Part shown: piece by piece, positions 16,190 to 25,750 of the stretch
Position numbering within the stretch: the first letter of the stretch is position 1
How the letters are laid out: each line of letters begins with the position of its first letter
Source: an uncultured Prevotella sp.
GTDB lineage: Bacteria; Bacteroidota; Bacteroidia; Bacteroidales; Bacteroidaceae
Assembly (NCBI GenBank): GCA_934204655.1
Contig: CAKPZJ010000030.1
Location: 1-34,833 of the forward strand
DNA: 34,833 nt
Direction: 5' to 3'
Position numbers and translations under genes: made by a program
Notes under the pieces: generated by a model
The model's database searches: none
Told to the model about the DNA's origin: nothing
The model's input: the letters and a program-made list of their open reading frames with translations, nothing else

Positions 16190-16981
16190 ATGAGATTAAT
16201 TATCGAAACCGATTATGAGAAGTTGTCACAGTGGGCAGCCAATCATGTAGTAGCGCGCATTAACGCAGCCAAGCCTACGGCCGAGAAGCCTTTTGTACTG
16301 GGCTTGCCCACCGGGTCGTCGCCCGAGGGCATGTACCACTGTCTCGTCGAGGCTTACCGTGCTGGCCAGGTTAGCTTCAAGCACGTCCTCACCTTTAACA
16401 TGGACGAGTACGTGGGCCTGCCCGAAAGCCATCCGGAGAGTTACCACTCCTTCATGCGTCGCAACCTCTTTGACCACATCGACTGCCCTGCCGAGAATAT
16501 CCACATCCTCAACGGCAACGCCCCCGACCTCGAGGCCGAGTGTGCCCACTATGAGCAGATGATAGCCGAGGCCGGCGGCATCGACCTCTTCCTCGGCGGC
16601 ATAGGCCCCGACGGACATATAGCTTTCAACGAGCCGTTCTCGTCGCTCACGTCGCGTACCCGCGTCAAGACACTCACCACCGATACCATCATAGCCAATA
16701 GCCGCTTCTTTGACAATGATGTCAACAAGGTGCCCAAGCACGCCCTGACCGTAGGCGTGGGTACCGTGATGGATGCCCGCGAGGTGATGATACTCGTAAA
16801 CGGCCACCACAAGGCCCGCGCACTGCAGGCTGCCGTTGAGGGAGCCGTTACCCAGGCCTGGACCATCAGCGCCCTGCAGCAGCATCAGCACGCCATCATC
16901 GTAGCCGATGAGGCGGCAGCCGACGAGCTCAAGGTTAGTACTTACAAGTACTTCAAGGACATAGAGAAAGATAATTTGTAG
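16190..16981 (+). CDS. nagB: glucosamine-6-phosphate deaminase
   Basis: A 263-aa cytoplasmic enzyme converting glucosamine-6-phosphate to fructose-6-phosphate and ammonia, the step that feeds amino sugars into glycolysis. The length matches the family and the key residues keep the numbering of the E. coli enzyme: GLPTGSSP phosphate loop at 39-46, D72 in FNMDEYVGL, and D141, H143 and E148 in [14 protein letters not shown]. The chain is thus expected to be active. It is followed after 23 nt by a fused NagB-like/PIG-L gene, and both are read from one promoter at 16127-16158. The upstream glycan-directed genes (esterase, CotH protein) fit a role in using host or plant amino-sugar glycans, though this link is inferred from position only. 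Confidence 0.96.
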   Translation: MRLIIETDYEKLSQWAANHVVARINAAKPTAEKPFVLGLPTGSSPEGMYHCLVEAYRAGQVSFKHVLTFNMDEYVGLPESHPESYHSFMRRNLFDHIDCPAENIHILNGNAPDLEAECAHYEQMIAEAGGIDLFLGGIGPDGHIAFNEPFSSLTSRTRVKTLTTDTIIANSRFFDNDVNKVPKHALTVGVGTVMDAREVMILVNGHHKARALQAAVEGAVTQAWTISALQQHQHAIIVADEAAADELKVSTYKYFKDIEKDNL

Positions 16982-17004
16982 GATTAATAAAGGTTATCAG
17001 CAAG

Positions 17005-18996
17005 ATGAGATTAAACCTTAGTTCACAGATAGTATTTAACAAGGTTCCCGAAGAGTTCTACAATCCGAAGACTGCAGTAGAACGCTCTGAGATTACTCGT
17101 GAGGAGCATATCCCCACAGACATCTACCAGACCGTAGATGAGGGTGCCGCCCGTATTGCCGACGCCATCGTGGCCGAGATTAAGGCCAAGGAAATGTTGG
17201 GCAAGTACTGCGTGCTGGGCCTCGGTACCGGCCAGTCACTTACTCCTGTGTTTAACGAACTTATCCAGCGTTACGAGCAGAAACAGGTTAGCTTCGCCAA
17301 CGTGGTAGTATTCAACGCCTACGAATACTTTCCTCTTTCGCCCGATAGTCAGCACAGCGCCATCAGCCAGTTGCGCGACCGCTTCCTCAGTCATGTCGAT
17401 ATTCCCGAGCAGAACATCTATACGCTCGACGGAACGATAGCCCAGGAGGCCGTGCAGAGCCACTGCCGTCTGTACGAGCAGCGTATCCAGACCTTCGGAG
17501 GCATCGATGTCATGCTGTTGGGTATCGGCCGTATCGGTAACATCGCTACCAATGAGCCTGGCTCTACCCTTACATCACCCGCGCGTATCATCCTGATCGA
17601 TGCTACCAGCCGCGAGGAGATGACCATGAGCTTTGGCTCGCAGGAACCCGTTCCCCCATGTTCTATCACGTTGGGTATAGCCGACATACTGGCTGCCCGC
17701 AAGATATTCCTTACCGCCTGGGGCGAGGAGAAAGCCGACATCATCCGCACCACCGTAGAGGGCAAGATAACGGATGCCATCCCGGCCAGTTTCCTGCAGA
17801 CCCACAACGACGCGCACGTGGTTATAGACCTGCCTGCCGCCAGCAAGCTCACCCGCATCATCCACCCATGGCTGGTGTCGAGCTGCAAGTGGACCGACAA
17901 GCTCACCCGCGCCGCCCTGGTATGGTTGTGCCAGGTAACGGGTAAACCCATCCTGAAACTGACCAACAAGGACTATAACGAGAACGGTCTTTCTGAACTT
18001 CTGGCACTCTACGGCTCGGCCTACGATGCCAATATCAAGATTTTCAATGACCTGCAGCACACCATCACGGGTTGGCCGGGCGGCAAACCCAATGCCGACG
18101 ACACCTATCGCCCTGAGCGTGCCACTCCTTACCCCAAGCGCATCATAGTCTTCTCTCCCCATCCCGATGACGATGTCATCTCCATGGGTGGCACTATCCA
18201 GCGCCTGGTTAAACAGGGTCACGACTTGCATGTCGCTTATGAGACCAGTGGTAACATTGCCGTCGGCGACGAGGAAGTTACCCGTTTCATGCACTTCGTT
18301 AATGGTTTCAATCAGCTCTTCATGGGCGACAAGGACGAAACAATCAAGCAGATGTACAAAGACATCAAGCACTTCCTGGCTAACAAGAAGGAGGGCGACA
18401 TGGATACTCAGGACGTGCGCACCATCAAGGGCCTCATCCGCCGCGGTGAAGCCCGTACGGCCTGTACGTTCAACAAGATTCCCCTTGACCACGTCCACTT
18501 CCTTGACTTGCCCTTCTACGAGAGCGGCAAGATTGAGAAGCTGCCTATGACTGAGAAGGATGTCGATATAGTACGTCATCTGCTTACTACTGTCAAGCCC
18601 CACGAAATTTTTGTGGCTGGCGACTTGGCTGACCCTCATGGCACGCACCGTAAGTGTACCGACGCCGTTCTGGCTGCTATCGACCTGGAGAAGGAAGCAG
18701 GCGCCGAGTGGCTCAAAGACTGTCGTATATGGATGTACCGAGGTGCTTGGGCTGAGTGGGAGATAGAGAATATCGAGATGTGTGTACCCATGAGCCCCGA
18801 GGAGCTGCGCGCCAAGCGCAACGCCATCCTCAAGCACTCGTCGCAGATGGAGAGTGCGCCTTTCTTGGGCAACGACGAGCGTCTGTTCTGGCAGCGCGCC
18901 GAGGACCGCAACCGTGGTACGGCTGCTCTCTACGACTCGCTCGGACTGGCCAGCTACGAGGCCATGGAGGCTTTTGTCGAGTACAAGCCTCTTTAG
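17005..18996 (+). CDS. NagB-like/PIG-L (LmbE) deacetylase fusion protein
   Basis: A 663-aa two-part protein without a signal peptide. Residues about 40-290 are a NagB/SugP-isomerase fold (LGLGTGQSLTP at 71-81). Compared with the active NagB upstream, the residues equivalent to D72, D141 and H143 are Y106, I177 and N179; only E184 (of E148) remains, so deaminase activity is doubtful. Residues about 375-640 are a PIG-L/LmbE zinc-dependent N-deacetylase domain with HPDDD at 386-390 and DPHGTH at 543-548 (H545, H548). PIG-L enzymes remove N-acetyl groups from GlcNAc-containing substrates, so the protein may deacetylate an amino sugar and bind the product through the NagB part. Similar fusions are, to my memory, common in Bacteroidetes and usually named glucosamine-6-phosphate deaminase. 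A hairpin at 19035-19081 ends the operon. Confidence 0.88.
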   Translation: MRLNLSSQIVFNKVPEEFYNPKTAVERSEITREEHIPTDIYQTVDEGAARIADAIVAEIKAKEMLGKYCVLGLGTGQSLTPVFNELIQRYEQKQVSFANVVVFNAYEYFPLSPDSQHSAISQLRDRFLSHVDIPEQNIYTLDGTIAQEAVQSHCRLYEQRIQTFGGIDVMLLGIGRIGNIATNEPGSTLTSPARIILIDATSREEMTMSFGSQEPVPPCSITLGIADILAARKIFLTAWGEEKADIIRTTVEGKITDAIPASFLQTHNDAHVVIDLPAASKLTRIIHPWLVSSCKWTDKLTRAALVWLCQVTGKPILKLTNKDYNENGLSELLALYGSAYDANIKIFNDLQHTITGWPGGKPNADDTYRPERATPYPKRIIVFSPHPDDDVISMGGTIQRLVKQGHDLHVAYETSGNIAVGDEEVTRFMHFVNGFNQLFMGDKDETIKQMYKDIKHFLANKKEGDMDTQDVRTIKGLIRRGEARTACTFNKIPLDHVHFLDLPFYESGKIEKLPMTEKDVDIVRHLLTTVKPHEIFVAGDLADPHGTHRKCTDAVLAAIDLEKEAGAEWLKDCRIWMYRGAWAEWEIENIEMCVPMSPEELRAKRNAILKHSSQMESAPFLGNDERLFWQRAEDRNRGTAALYDSLGLASYEAMEAFVEYKPL

Positions 18997-19034
18997 GGCT
19001 GCGTAGGTAGTAGTACACCTATTTAAATATATAG

Positions 19035-19081
19035 TGGCGGACTATCGTTGGGAGCGTGGTGCTCCCGGTGATAGTCCGCCA
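19035..19081. terminator. bidirectional terminator hairpin
   Basis: TGGCGGACTATC (19035-19046) pairs exactly with GATAGTCCGCCA (19070-19081), and GGGAGC/GCTCCC forms an inner stem. It lies between the converging NagB-PIG-L gene and the BSP peptidase gene and can serve both. Confidence 0.85.
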
Positions 19082-19112
19082 TTGTGTTATGGATGTAGTA
19101 GTGGTCGCGGGG

Positions 19113-19898
19113 TTAGCGGCGGGTCTTCTCGCCCATGGCCTGCATGTACATAGCCCACAGGGCTTCAGCGTTAGCCGGCTGGCCGAGTGCATACGAGAGC
19201 GCGCCGTCCCAGTTCCAGGGAATAACCACACGGGTAGAGTAGTTGAGGCGCTTCAGGAAGTCGGCGCGATACGTGCGGCGCAGCCAGTCCAGGAAGTAGC
19301 CCGTGTAGCGATAGCCCCGGGTGTAGTGGCCACCCTTAGGGCGGTCGCCGTCATGGAAACCGTCGCAGGCAATACGTACTGCATCGGCCATACCTTCAAT
19401 GAAGGTAGTGACGGTGGGGTTCTGGCCGTAGTGGCCGATACCTTGGGGCTCGAGCTGGTACACATGAGTGAGCTCGTGGAGCAACACACCGCGCGTCTCG
19501 AAGTCTACCTTAGCCGTGTCGCCATCGCCAAAAGCCTTAGCGACGTGGCGGGTACTGTAGAAGATAGAGGTCTGCTTGCTGTTGCCCCCTTTGGCCGAGA
19601 TGCCGGGGTCGTCGCGCAGCGTGTAGTGGAGAGAGTGACACACGGGGAGGCTGTCCTTGGGCGAGTAGTACAGAGTACGCATCACCTGACGTGCTACCCG
19701 GCGGATATAGCCGTCAGGGTCGGGCACGATGGCGTGATAGATGCTGGAGCCACGGCTGCCCTGGTCCTTGTCCTCGAATACTATCTGCTGGAGATGGTGG
19801 TTCCACGCGCGGCGATGGGTGTCGCGCTCTATGGCGTTAGTGGCCATGGCGCCCATGAGCAGGGCGGCTACCAGGAGGGTTGCTTTACGTTTCATCAT
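19113..19898 (-). CDS. secreted basic secretory protein (BSP) type metallopeptidase
   Basis: A 261-aa exported protein of the plant/bacterial basic secretory protein family. The start at 19898 (or the next codon, 19895) gives a clean signal peptide (MMKRKATLLVAALLMGAMATNA). The longer frame to 20021 is rejected because a promoter-like TACTTTTG at 19967-19974 lies within it. The zinc motif is HELTHVYQ at 141-148, and EGMADAVR near 169-176 matches the conserved EG-AD-VR segment after it. A conserved Tyr/Trp-rich end (GGHYTRGYRYTGYFLDWL) also fits. The family is thought to hold peptidases linked to defence or cell-wall turnover, but the substrate is unknown. It is monocistronic and converges on the nagB operon. 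Confidence 0.88.
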   Translation of the reverse strand: MMKRKATLLVAALLMGAMATNAIERDTHRRAWNHHLQQIVFEDKDQGSRGSSIYHAIVPDPDGYIRRVARQVMRTLYYSPKDSLPVCHSLHYTLRDDPGISAKGGNSKQTSIFYSTRHVAKAFGDGDTAKVDFETRGVLLHELTHVYQLEPQGIGHYGQNPTVTTFIEGMADAVRIACDGFHDGDRPKGGHYTRGYRYTGYFLDWLRRTYRADFLKRLNYSTRVVIPWNWDGALSYALGQPANAEALWAMYMQAMGEKTRR

Positions 19899-19966
19899 GT
19901 TGTCTGTTTGTCGATTTGTTGTTATAGTAGATATTCCCGCTGTCATCATTATGAGCGGTCTGATTG

Positions 19967-19998
19967 CAAAAGTAATCATTAATAGCGGTTCTGACAAG
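19967..19998 (-). promoter_or_regulatory. probable promoter of the BSP peptidase gene
   Basis: On the minus strand, TACTTTTG (19974-19967) follows CTTG (19998-19995) with a 20-nt spacer. The -33 box is imperfect. The implied leader is about 60 nt. Confidence 0.5.
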
Positions 19999-20073
19999 CA
20001 AAATGACAATTTTCTTTCCATTTTTTTGTTCTCTTTCCATTCGGGGTGTTTCTCTCTGCCGTGCTGCTGACAA

Positions 20074-20143
20074 TTTTGCAGAAGATAGGCTGCATCTCAG
20101 CAATTGAAACAAGCTCCATTGCGCTCGATTTGCACTATCTTTG
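20074..20143 (+). repeat. dispersed copy of the promoter-like repeat
   Basis: This stretch aligns along its length, with scattered changes, to the minus-strand unit at 13238-13322: TTTTGCAGAAGATAGGC, then GCATCTC, CAAGCTC, GCTCGATTTGCACTATC and a final TTTG. It ends in TATCTTTG (20136-20143). The A2M gene has a better promoter nearer by, so this copy may be a second start site or only a relic. Confidence 0.65.
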
Positions 20144-20172
20144 GCCCCGACACATTAATTAAGAAAGATATA

Positions 20173-20204
20173 TTTGCTGTCATGGCCTATTTTTAGTAAT
20201 TTTG
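20173..20204 (+). promoter_or_regulatory. promoter of the A2M-DUF1573-ispH operon
   Basis: TTTG (20173-20176), a 20-nt spacer and TAATTTTG (20197-20204) match the Bacteroidetes consensus. The -7 element is 29 nt before the ATG at 20234. Confidence 0.8.
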
Positions 20205-20233
20205 CCTTGTAATAACCTCTAATCATTAGACTT

Positions 20234-23200
20234 ATGCGAAAGTTAGTTTTCTTGCTATCCCTGCTGTTTCTGAGTACCGCGATGGTCACGGCTGCCGAGT
20301 CGTACACCGCGCTGTGGAAGCAGTACTACGCCGCAGCCGAGGAGTGGGTTCCCCGTACCGGCATGGCTCTTTTGGATAAGATAATAACCCGCGCTACGGC
20401 CGAGAAGGAGTACGGCCATCTCATCAAGGCCCAGATTTGCCGGTCCAGTATGATGGTTCAGCTCTCGCCCGACTCGTTTGACATAGAGGTGGCCCGCATG
20501 GAGCGGGCCGAGGCCGCAGCCACGGAGCCTGTGCTCAAGGCGGTGTATGCCACCGTGCTGGGCAAACTATACAGAGACGATTACCAGTATGCCAATAAGG
20601 ACGGCTATGAGGCCAAGTACCGTGCCTGCTTTGCCCGGGCCCTCCAGGACAAGGACCGCCTGGCCCATACCCAGGCCCGAGTGTACGAGCCGTTGGTGGT
20701 TCGTGGTGGCTACGCGTCGGTCTTTGACGATGACCTGCTCCACGTTATCGGTTTCGAGGCCCAGGCTTATGCCGAGCTTCGCGACTACTATGCCGCTCAC
20801 GCCAATCGCCATGCCGCCTGTATTATGGCAGGCTGGGCCGTTACTGATAATTATAATAAGGTGGGCCGGAGTGCCAACCGCGCCAAGCAGTTGCAGCAGA
20901 TAGACTCGCTGATAGCCGTCTACCAGGATATAGAGGAGGCCGGCGACTTAGCCATCAGGCGCTTTGAACTGATGAAAGGCGACAGCCGCTTTACCGAGGC
21001 CGACCGGATGACTTACATTGATAATGCCTTGGCCAAGTGGGGGGCGTGGAAAGGCATGAACAGACTGCGCAATGAGCGCGCCGAACTTATCGCCCCAACT
21101 TTCACGATAAGTCTGGCCCAGGAAAGGATGCTCCCCGCTACGGCACGCATGGTTCGCATCAATGCCCTGCGTAACATTAAGCAGCTCACGCTGAACGTTT
21201 ACCGTCTGAAGGACTCTTACTACAAGGCATCCAAGGGCTACACCGTCACCGAGAAGCCCCAGGCGCTGAAGCGGTACGTGGCGGGCAAGCCCGTACAGGT
21301 CATCAGGCGCCGATACTATGGTCAGCCGGCTTACAAGACACTCACTGATACCGCCACGATAGCTCCGTTGCCCTTAGGGGTCTATCTGGTAGAGGCCGTG
21401 ACCGACACCAAGGGTGTAGAGCCCCAGTATGCCAAGCTCCATGTAACCGATATGATGGTGCTGGTACAGAATGAGACGGCCCATACCACCCGCCTGGTAG
21501 CCGTGAGTGCCACCACAGGTCAGCCTGTACCCGGAGCCCGGATAGAGATACTCTCGGGCGAGGATAAGGTCGACATCCTTACCACCGACAGCAAGGGCGA
21601 GGCCAGCATCGACCTGAACAACCGCTCTAAGGTACGTGCCTGCACCACTGCCGACAGCTACGCCCCTTACAGCCCTGTCTGGAACCATTTTGCAAATGCC
21701 AGCCGACAGGGTGGCGACAACGTGCGTCTCTTTACCGACCGCTCTATCTATCGTCCGGGACAGACCGTCCAGGTGGCCTTGGTGGCTTACAAGGTTGCCG
21801 ATGCCGTTACTACTAATGTGCTGGCCGACAGAGAATATGCCCTGCAGCTCAAGGATGCTAACTACAAGGTCGTGGCCGAGAAAAAGGTTACCACTGACAG
21901 CTACGGTACGGCTTCGGCCAGTTTTGTGCTGCCCACGACAGCCCTGACGGGTACCTATAGGATATGCGTGGGCAACAGCTGGCGCGAGTCGGTTGCCATT
22001 GCGGTCGAGCAGTACAAGCGCATCAGCTTCAGGATAGACATGGACACCGTGAAGACCCGCTATGAGATGGGCGATACCGTGGCCGTTACCGGGCGAGCCA
22101 TCAGCTATGCCGGCATGCCCGTTCAGGGTGCCAAGGTTAAGTACGACGTGCTGCGCCGCACACCCCTTTGGTGGCGTTATGGCACCTCGCGGGCCGACGA
22201 TACACAGGTTGCGTCGGGCGAGGTGGTTACCGATGCCTCTGGCGCCTTTATCATCTCTGTTCCCATGACGGTTCCCGATACCGACGAGCCTCACTTTGTG
22301 TACAACTTTGCCGTTAACGCCACGGTAACCGATGCCGCCGGCGAGACCCACGAGGCCACTACGGTGCTGCCGCTCTCTTCGCGCGCCACATTCCTGCGCT
22401 GCGATATGGCCCAGATGGCCGAGCGCGACAGCCTGCGTAACTTCCGCTTCGTATATACCAACATCCAGGGCACCGAGATAGCCGGCACCGTCAGCTACAC
22501 CATCGACGGCCATGCCTATACCGCCCCAGCCAACAGGCTCATAGACGCCCAGCCCATCATAGCTGGTCTGAAGAGTGGCCGCCACAGCCTCCAGGCCATC
22601 TGCGGTACCGACACGGTACGCCATTCATTTGTTATCTTCACCCTTGATGACGACCAACTGCCTGTAGACACCCTCGACTGGTTCTACCTGAGCAGTCGCA
22701 GCTTCGGCGACCGTGGTCCCATCCGCCTTCAGCTCGGTTCCTCGGCTGCCGACCAGTACGTTGTGTACAGCCTCATCTCCGGCGGCCGTGTGATAGATCG
22801 CGGCTCCTTTAATCTGAACGGCCGTCCCTACCGCCGCGACTTTACCTACCGTAGCGAATATGGCGACGGACTTACCTTGGCTTACGCCTGGGTGCGCCAT
22901 GGCCGGCTCTACAGGCATACAGCCCACCTCGTCCGCCCCTTGCCCGACAAGCGGCTCGTCAGCCATTGGACCACTTTCCGCGACCACCTTGTGCCCGGCC
23001 AGAAGGAAACCTGGACACTCCACATCAGCCGTCCCGACGGCCGCGTGGGCAGCGCCCAACTTATGGCAACCCTTTATGACAAGTCGCTGGATGCGCTACA
23101 CTTCCATCGGTGGTCGTTCGGCCCCCTGTACACCCCTGTGTTTACCTACGGGGTTCAGTGGGTTACCCCGCCGTCATGGGCCAAGTCGCTCTATGCCTAC

Positions 23201-25750
23201 CTGAGCCCCAAGCAGTTGTCTTCCGACAATATGGAACCCTGTCGGTTTGCAGCCTGGTCGTATGCCGATGGCATGCCGTCTATCGCCACCCGTGGCAAGT
23301 ACCGCGTGAGCCGTGTGTCGGCCATCAGCTCCGCGAACCGAGTGTACAAGAGCGCGCGTATGGACAGTGCGGCCCAGCCCGAGACCGCCTTGGTTACTGG
23401 CAAGGTGTTCTCTGGTGTTCTGATGGAGAACACGGTGACCAGGTCGAGCGATACGGGCTATACCGGCGAAGCCGAGTTGCGCGCCAAGGCCGCTATTGCC
23501 CAGAAAAACATAGACGCGGCCAACGCCACGGCCCCCAATCTGCGCGAGAACTTTGCCGAGACAGCTTTCTTCTACCCCTCCTTGGAGACCGATGCCAAGG
23601 GCGATGTGCGCATCAGCTTCACCCTGCCCGAGGCCGTTACCACCTGGAAGTTCCTGGCCTTTGCCCACGACCGCGACATGAACTACGGACTGACCGAAGC
23701 CGAGGCCGTGGCCCAGAAGGCGGTAATGGTTCAGCCCAATATGCCCCGCTTTGTACGCATGGGCGACCAGGCCACCGTGTCGGCCCGCATTATGAGTACC
23801 GATGACATGGCCCGCCAGGGCACGGTACGCATGGACTTGCTCACGGCCGACGGCAGTACTGTGGTGTACACCCAGCGCCAGCCGTTCAGCGTCGATGCCC
23901 ATGCCACCACGTCGGCCACGTTCAGCTTCACCCCTCGGGCCACCGACGAACTGCTCATCTGCCGTATCGTGGCCGAGGGCCGCAACTTCAGCGACGGCGA
24001 ACAGCACTATCTGCCGGTACTGCCCGATAGGGAACAGGTGCTCAACACGCTGCCCTTTACCCTGGAGCGCGCCGGCAAGCACACCTTCAGCGTAGCCTCG
24101 CTGTTTGCCCCGTCGGCCACCCACTGCCTTACCACCATAGAGTACACCGACAATCCCGCCTGGCTGGCCGTACAGGCGCTGCCCGCCCTGGCCCAGACCA
24201 CGGCCGACAACGCCATCAGCATAGCCGCCGCTTACTATGCCAACGCCATAGCCTACCATCTGGTAACCACCACACCGGCCATCACCACGGCCCTGAAGTT
24301 GTGGCAGCAGACCCCCGATAAGAGTCTGCTCAGTACCCTGGAGGCCAACCCCGACCTGAAGACCATCCTGTTAGAGGAGACCCCGTGGCTGATGCAGGCT
24401 GCCAACGACACCGAGCGTATGCGCAGCCTGGCCCGGTACCTCGATGCCAACCAGTTGGCCACCACTCAGGAGGCCCTGCTGCGCAAGCTGACCCGCCTGG
24501 CCAACGCTAACGGCGCCATCAGTTGGTTTGCCGGCATGGAGGGTAGCCGCTTTGTTACCTTAGTGGTTAGCGAGATGCTGGAGCGTATCAACCGCCTGGC
24601 AGGCAAGCAGACGGCCACTGCGGCACTGCTCAGCCGCTCGTACGAGTGGCTCGACAGGCAGATGGACAAGTACGTGGCCCAGCTCAAGAGCGATGCCCGT
24701 AACTCCAAGCACGACCCCACCCTGAGCGAGAGCGACTACCGCTATCTTTATGTAAGCGCCCTGGCCGGCCACAAGGTCACCCCCACCATCGAGTACCTGC
24801 TCGGCCTCATGCAGAAGCCCCGCCGCGACCTTACCATTTATGGCCGTGCCCACTCGGCAGTCATCCTCGCCCTCTTCGGTCGTGTCGAGCAGGCTGCTAA
24901 CTATCTGCAGAGCGCCCGCGAGAGCACCGTCTACAAGCCCGGCATGGGCCGCTACTACGATACGCCGCTGGCCCAGTTGTCATGGGCCGACTACCGCATA
25001 CCCACGCAGGTGGCCACCATCGAGGCGCTTAGTCTGATAACGCCCGCCGATACCGCCACCATCGCCGAGATGCAGCAGTGGCTGCTCCAGGAGAAGCGCA
25101 CCACGGCCTGGACCACTCCCATTAACAGCGTCAATGCTGTCTACGCCCTGCTGATGGGCCACCGTCAGACGCTGACCACCTCGGTATCGCCTGCCGTCAT
25201 CTCTGTCGATGGCAAGCGCCTCACCACCAGCCGGCCTACCCCCTTGGTGGGTACTGCCACCGTGCGCCGCGAGGGAGCGGCCCATACCATCACCGTGCAG
25301 AAGACCGGCAGCCACACCAGTTGGGGCGCTGTCTATGCCCAGGCCTTAGTGCCTGTTGCCGAGGCTGGTTCGGCTGCTGCCGGACTGTCCGTGAAGCGCG
25401 AACTGATAGCCCCCGCCGGCCCCCTCAAGGTGGGCACCCGTGTCAAGGTACGCATCACGCTGCAGGCCGACCGCGACTACGACTTCGTACAGGTCGTAGA
25501 CCGTCGGGCCGCCTGTCTCGAACCGGCCAACCAGCTCAGCGGCTACAGCCGGGGCTACTACTATGCCCCCCGCGACAACAGCACCGCCTACTTCTTTGAC
25601 CATCTCGCCAAGGGCAGCCATGTCCTGGAGACCGAGTACTATGTAGACCGCGCCGGCAACTACCAGACCGGTACCTGCGAGGCCCAGTGTGCCTACAGCC
25701 CAGCCTTCGCCGGCCGTGCCGCAGCCTCTTCCATCCGTGTAAATCCCTAA
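20234..25750 (+). CDS. bacterial alpha-2-macroglobulin family protein, thioester lost
   Basis: A 1838-aa exported protein of the alpha-2-macroglobulin family, thought to trap or inhibit proteases in the periplasm or at the surface. Signal peptide 1-21 (ends VTAAE) has no lipobox Cys. An N-terminal helical region (about 25-290) precedes the macroglobulin domains: the MG2 motif FTDRSIYRPGQTV near 500, the A2M segment NLRENFAETAFFYPSL near 1102, the alpha-alpha toroid at about 1310-1610, and the C-terminal receptor-like domain (AYFFDHLAKGSHVLETEYYV). At the place where many relatives have the thioester motif C-x-E-Q, the chain reads N1326-A-I-S1329 before YYANAIA, so no covalent trap can form. 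The stop codon overlaps the next ATG (TAATG), so DUF1573 is translationally linked. Confidence 0.93.
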   Translation: MRKLVFLLSLLFLSTAMVTAAESYTALWKQYYAAAEEWVPRTGMALLDKIITRATAEKEYGHLIKAQICRSSMMVQLSPDSFDIEVARMERAEAAATEPVLKAVYATVLGKLYRDDYQYANKDGYEAKYRACFARALQDKDRLAHTQARVYEPLVVRGGYASVFDDDLLHVIGFEAQAYAELRDYYAAHANRHAACIMAGWAVTDNYNKVGRSANRAKQLQQIDSLIAVYQDIEEAGDLAIRRFELMKGDSRFTEADRMTYIDNALAKWGAWKGMNRLRNERAELIAPTFTISLAQERMLPATARMVRINALRNIKQLTLNVYRLKDSYYKASKGYTVTEKPQALKRYVAGKPVQVIRRRYYGQPAYKTLTDTATIAPLPLGVYLVEAVTDTKGVEPQYAKLHVTDMMVLVQNETAHTTRLVAVSATTGQPVPGARIEILSGEDKVDILTTDSKGEASIDLNNRSKVRACTTADSYAPYSPVWNHFANASRQGGDNVRLFTDRSIYRPGQTVQVALVAYKVADAVTTNVLADREYALQLKDANYKVVAEKKVTTDSYGTASASFVLPTTALTGTYRICVGNSWRESVAIAVEQYKRISFRIDMDTVKTRYEMGDTVAVTGRAISYAGMPVQGAKVKYDVLRRTPLWWRYGTSRADDTQVASGEVVTDASGAFIISVPMTVPDTDEPHFVYNFAVNATVTDAAGETHEATTVLPLSSRATFLRCDMAQMAERDSLRNFRFVYTNIQGTEIAGTVSYTIDGHAYTAPANRLIDAQPIIAGLKSGRHSLQAICGTDTVRHSFVIFTLDDDQLPVDTLDWFYLSSRSFGDRGPIRLQLGSSAADQYVVYSLISGGRVIDRGSFNLNGRPYRRDFTYRSEYGDGLTLAYAWVRHGRLYRHTAHLVRPLPDKRLVSHWTTFRDHLVPGQKETWTLHISRPDGRVGSAQLMATLYDKSLDALHFHRWSFGPLYTPVFTYGVQWVTPPSWAKSLYAYLSPKQLSSDNMEPCRFAAWSYADGMPSIATRGKYRVSRVSAISSANRVYKSARMDSAAQPETALVTGKVFSGVLMENTVTRSSDTGYTGEAELRAKAAIAQKNIDAANATAPNLRENFAETAFFYPSLETDAKGDVRISFTLPEAVTTWKFLAFAHDRDMNYGLTEAEAVAQKAVMVQPNMPRFVRMGDQATVSARIMSTDDMARQGTVRMDLLTADGSTVVYTQRQPFSVDAHATTSATFSFTPRATDELLICRIVAEGRNFSDGEQHYLPVLPDREQVLNTLPFTLERAGKHTFSVASLFAPSATHCLTTIEYTDNPAWLAVQALPALAQTTADNAISIAAAYYANAIAYHLVTTTPAITTALKLWQQTPDKSLLSTLEANPDLKTILLEETPWLMQAANDTERMRSLARYLDANQLATTQEALLRKLTRLANANGAISWFAGMEGSRFVTLVVSEMLERINRLAGKQTATAALLSRSYEWLDRQMDKYVAQLKSDARNSKHDPTLSESDYRYLYVSALAGHKVTPTIEYLLGLMQKPRRDLTIYGRAHSAVILALFGRVEQAANYLQSARESTVYKPGMGRYYDTPLAQLSWADYRIPTQVATIEALSLITPADTATIAEMQQWLLQEKRTTAWTTPINSVNAVYALLMGHRQTLTTSVSPAVISVDGKRLTTSRPTPLVGTATVRREGAAHTITVQKTGSHTSWGAVYAQALVPVAEAGSAAAGLSVKRELIAPAGPLKVGTRVKVRITLQADRDYDFVQVVDRRAACLEPANQLSGYSRGYYYAPRDNSTAYFFDHLAKGSHVLETEYYVDRAGNYQTGTCEAQCAYSPAFAGRAAASSIRVNP

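Noticed and set aside
17575..18837. 420-codon minus-strand frame
   Set aside because: Antisense to the NagB-PIG-L gene, whose domains and motifs are clear.
23174..24259. 361-codon minus-strand frame
   Set aside because: Shadow of the alpha-2-macroglobulin gene; Gly/Val/His-rich without motifs.
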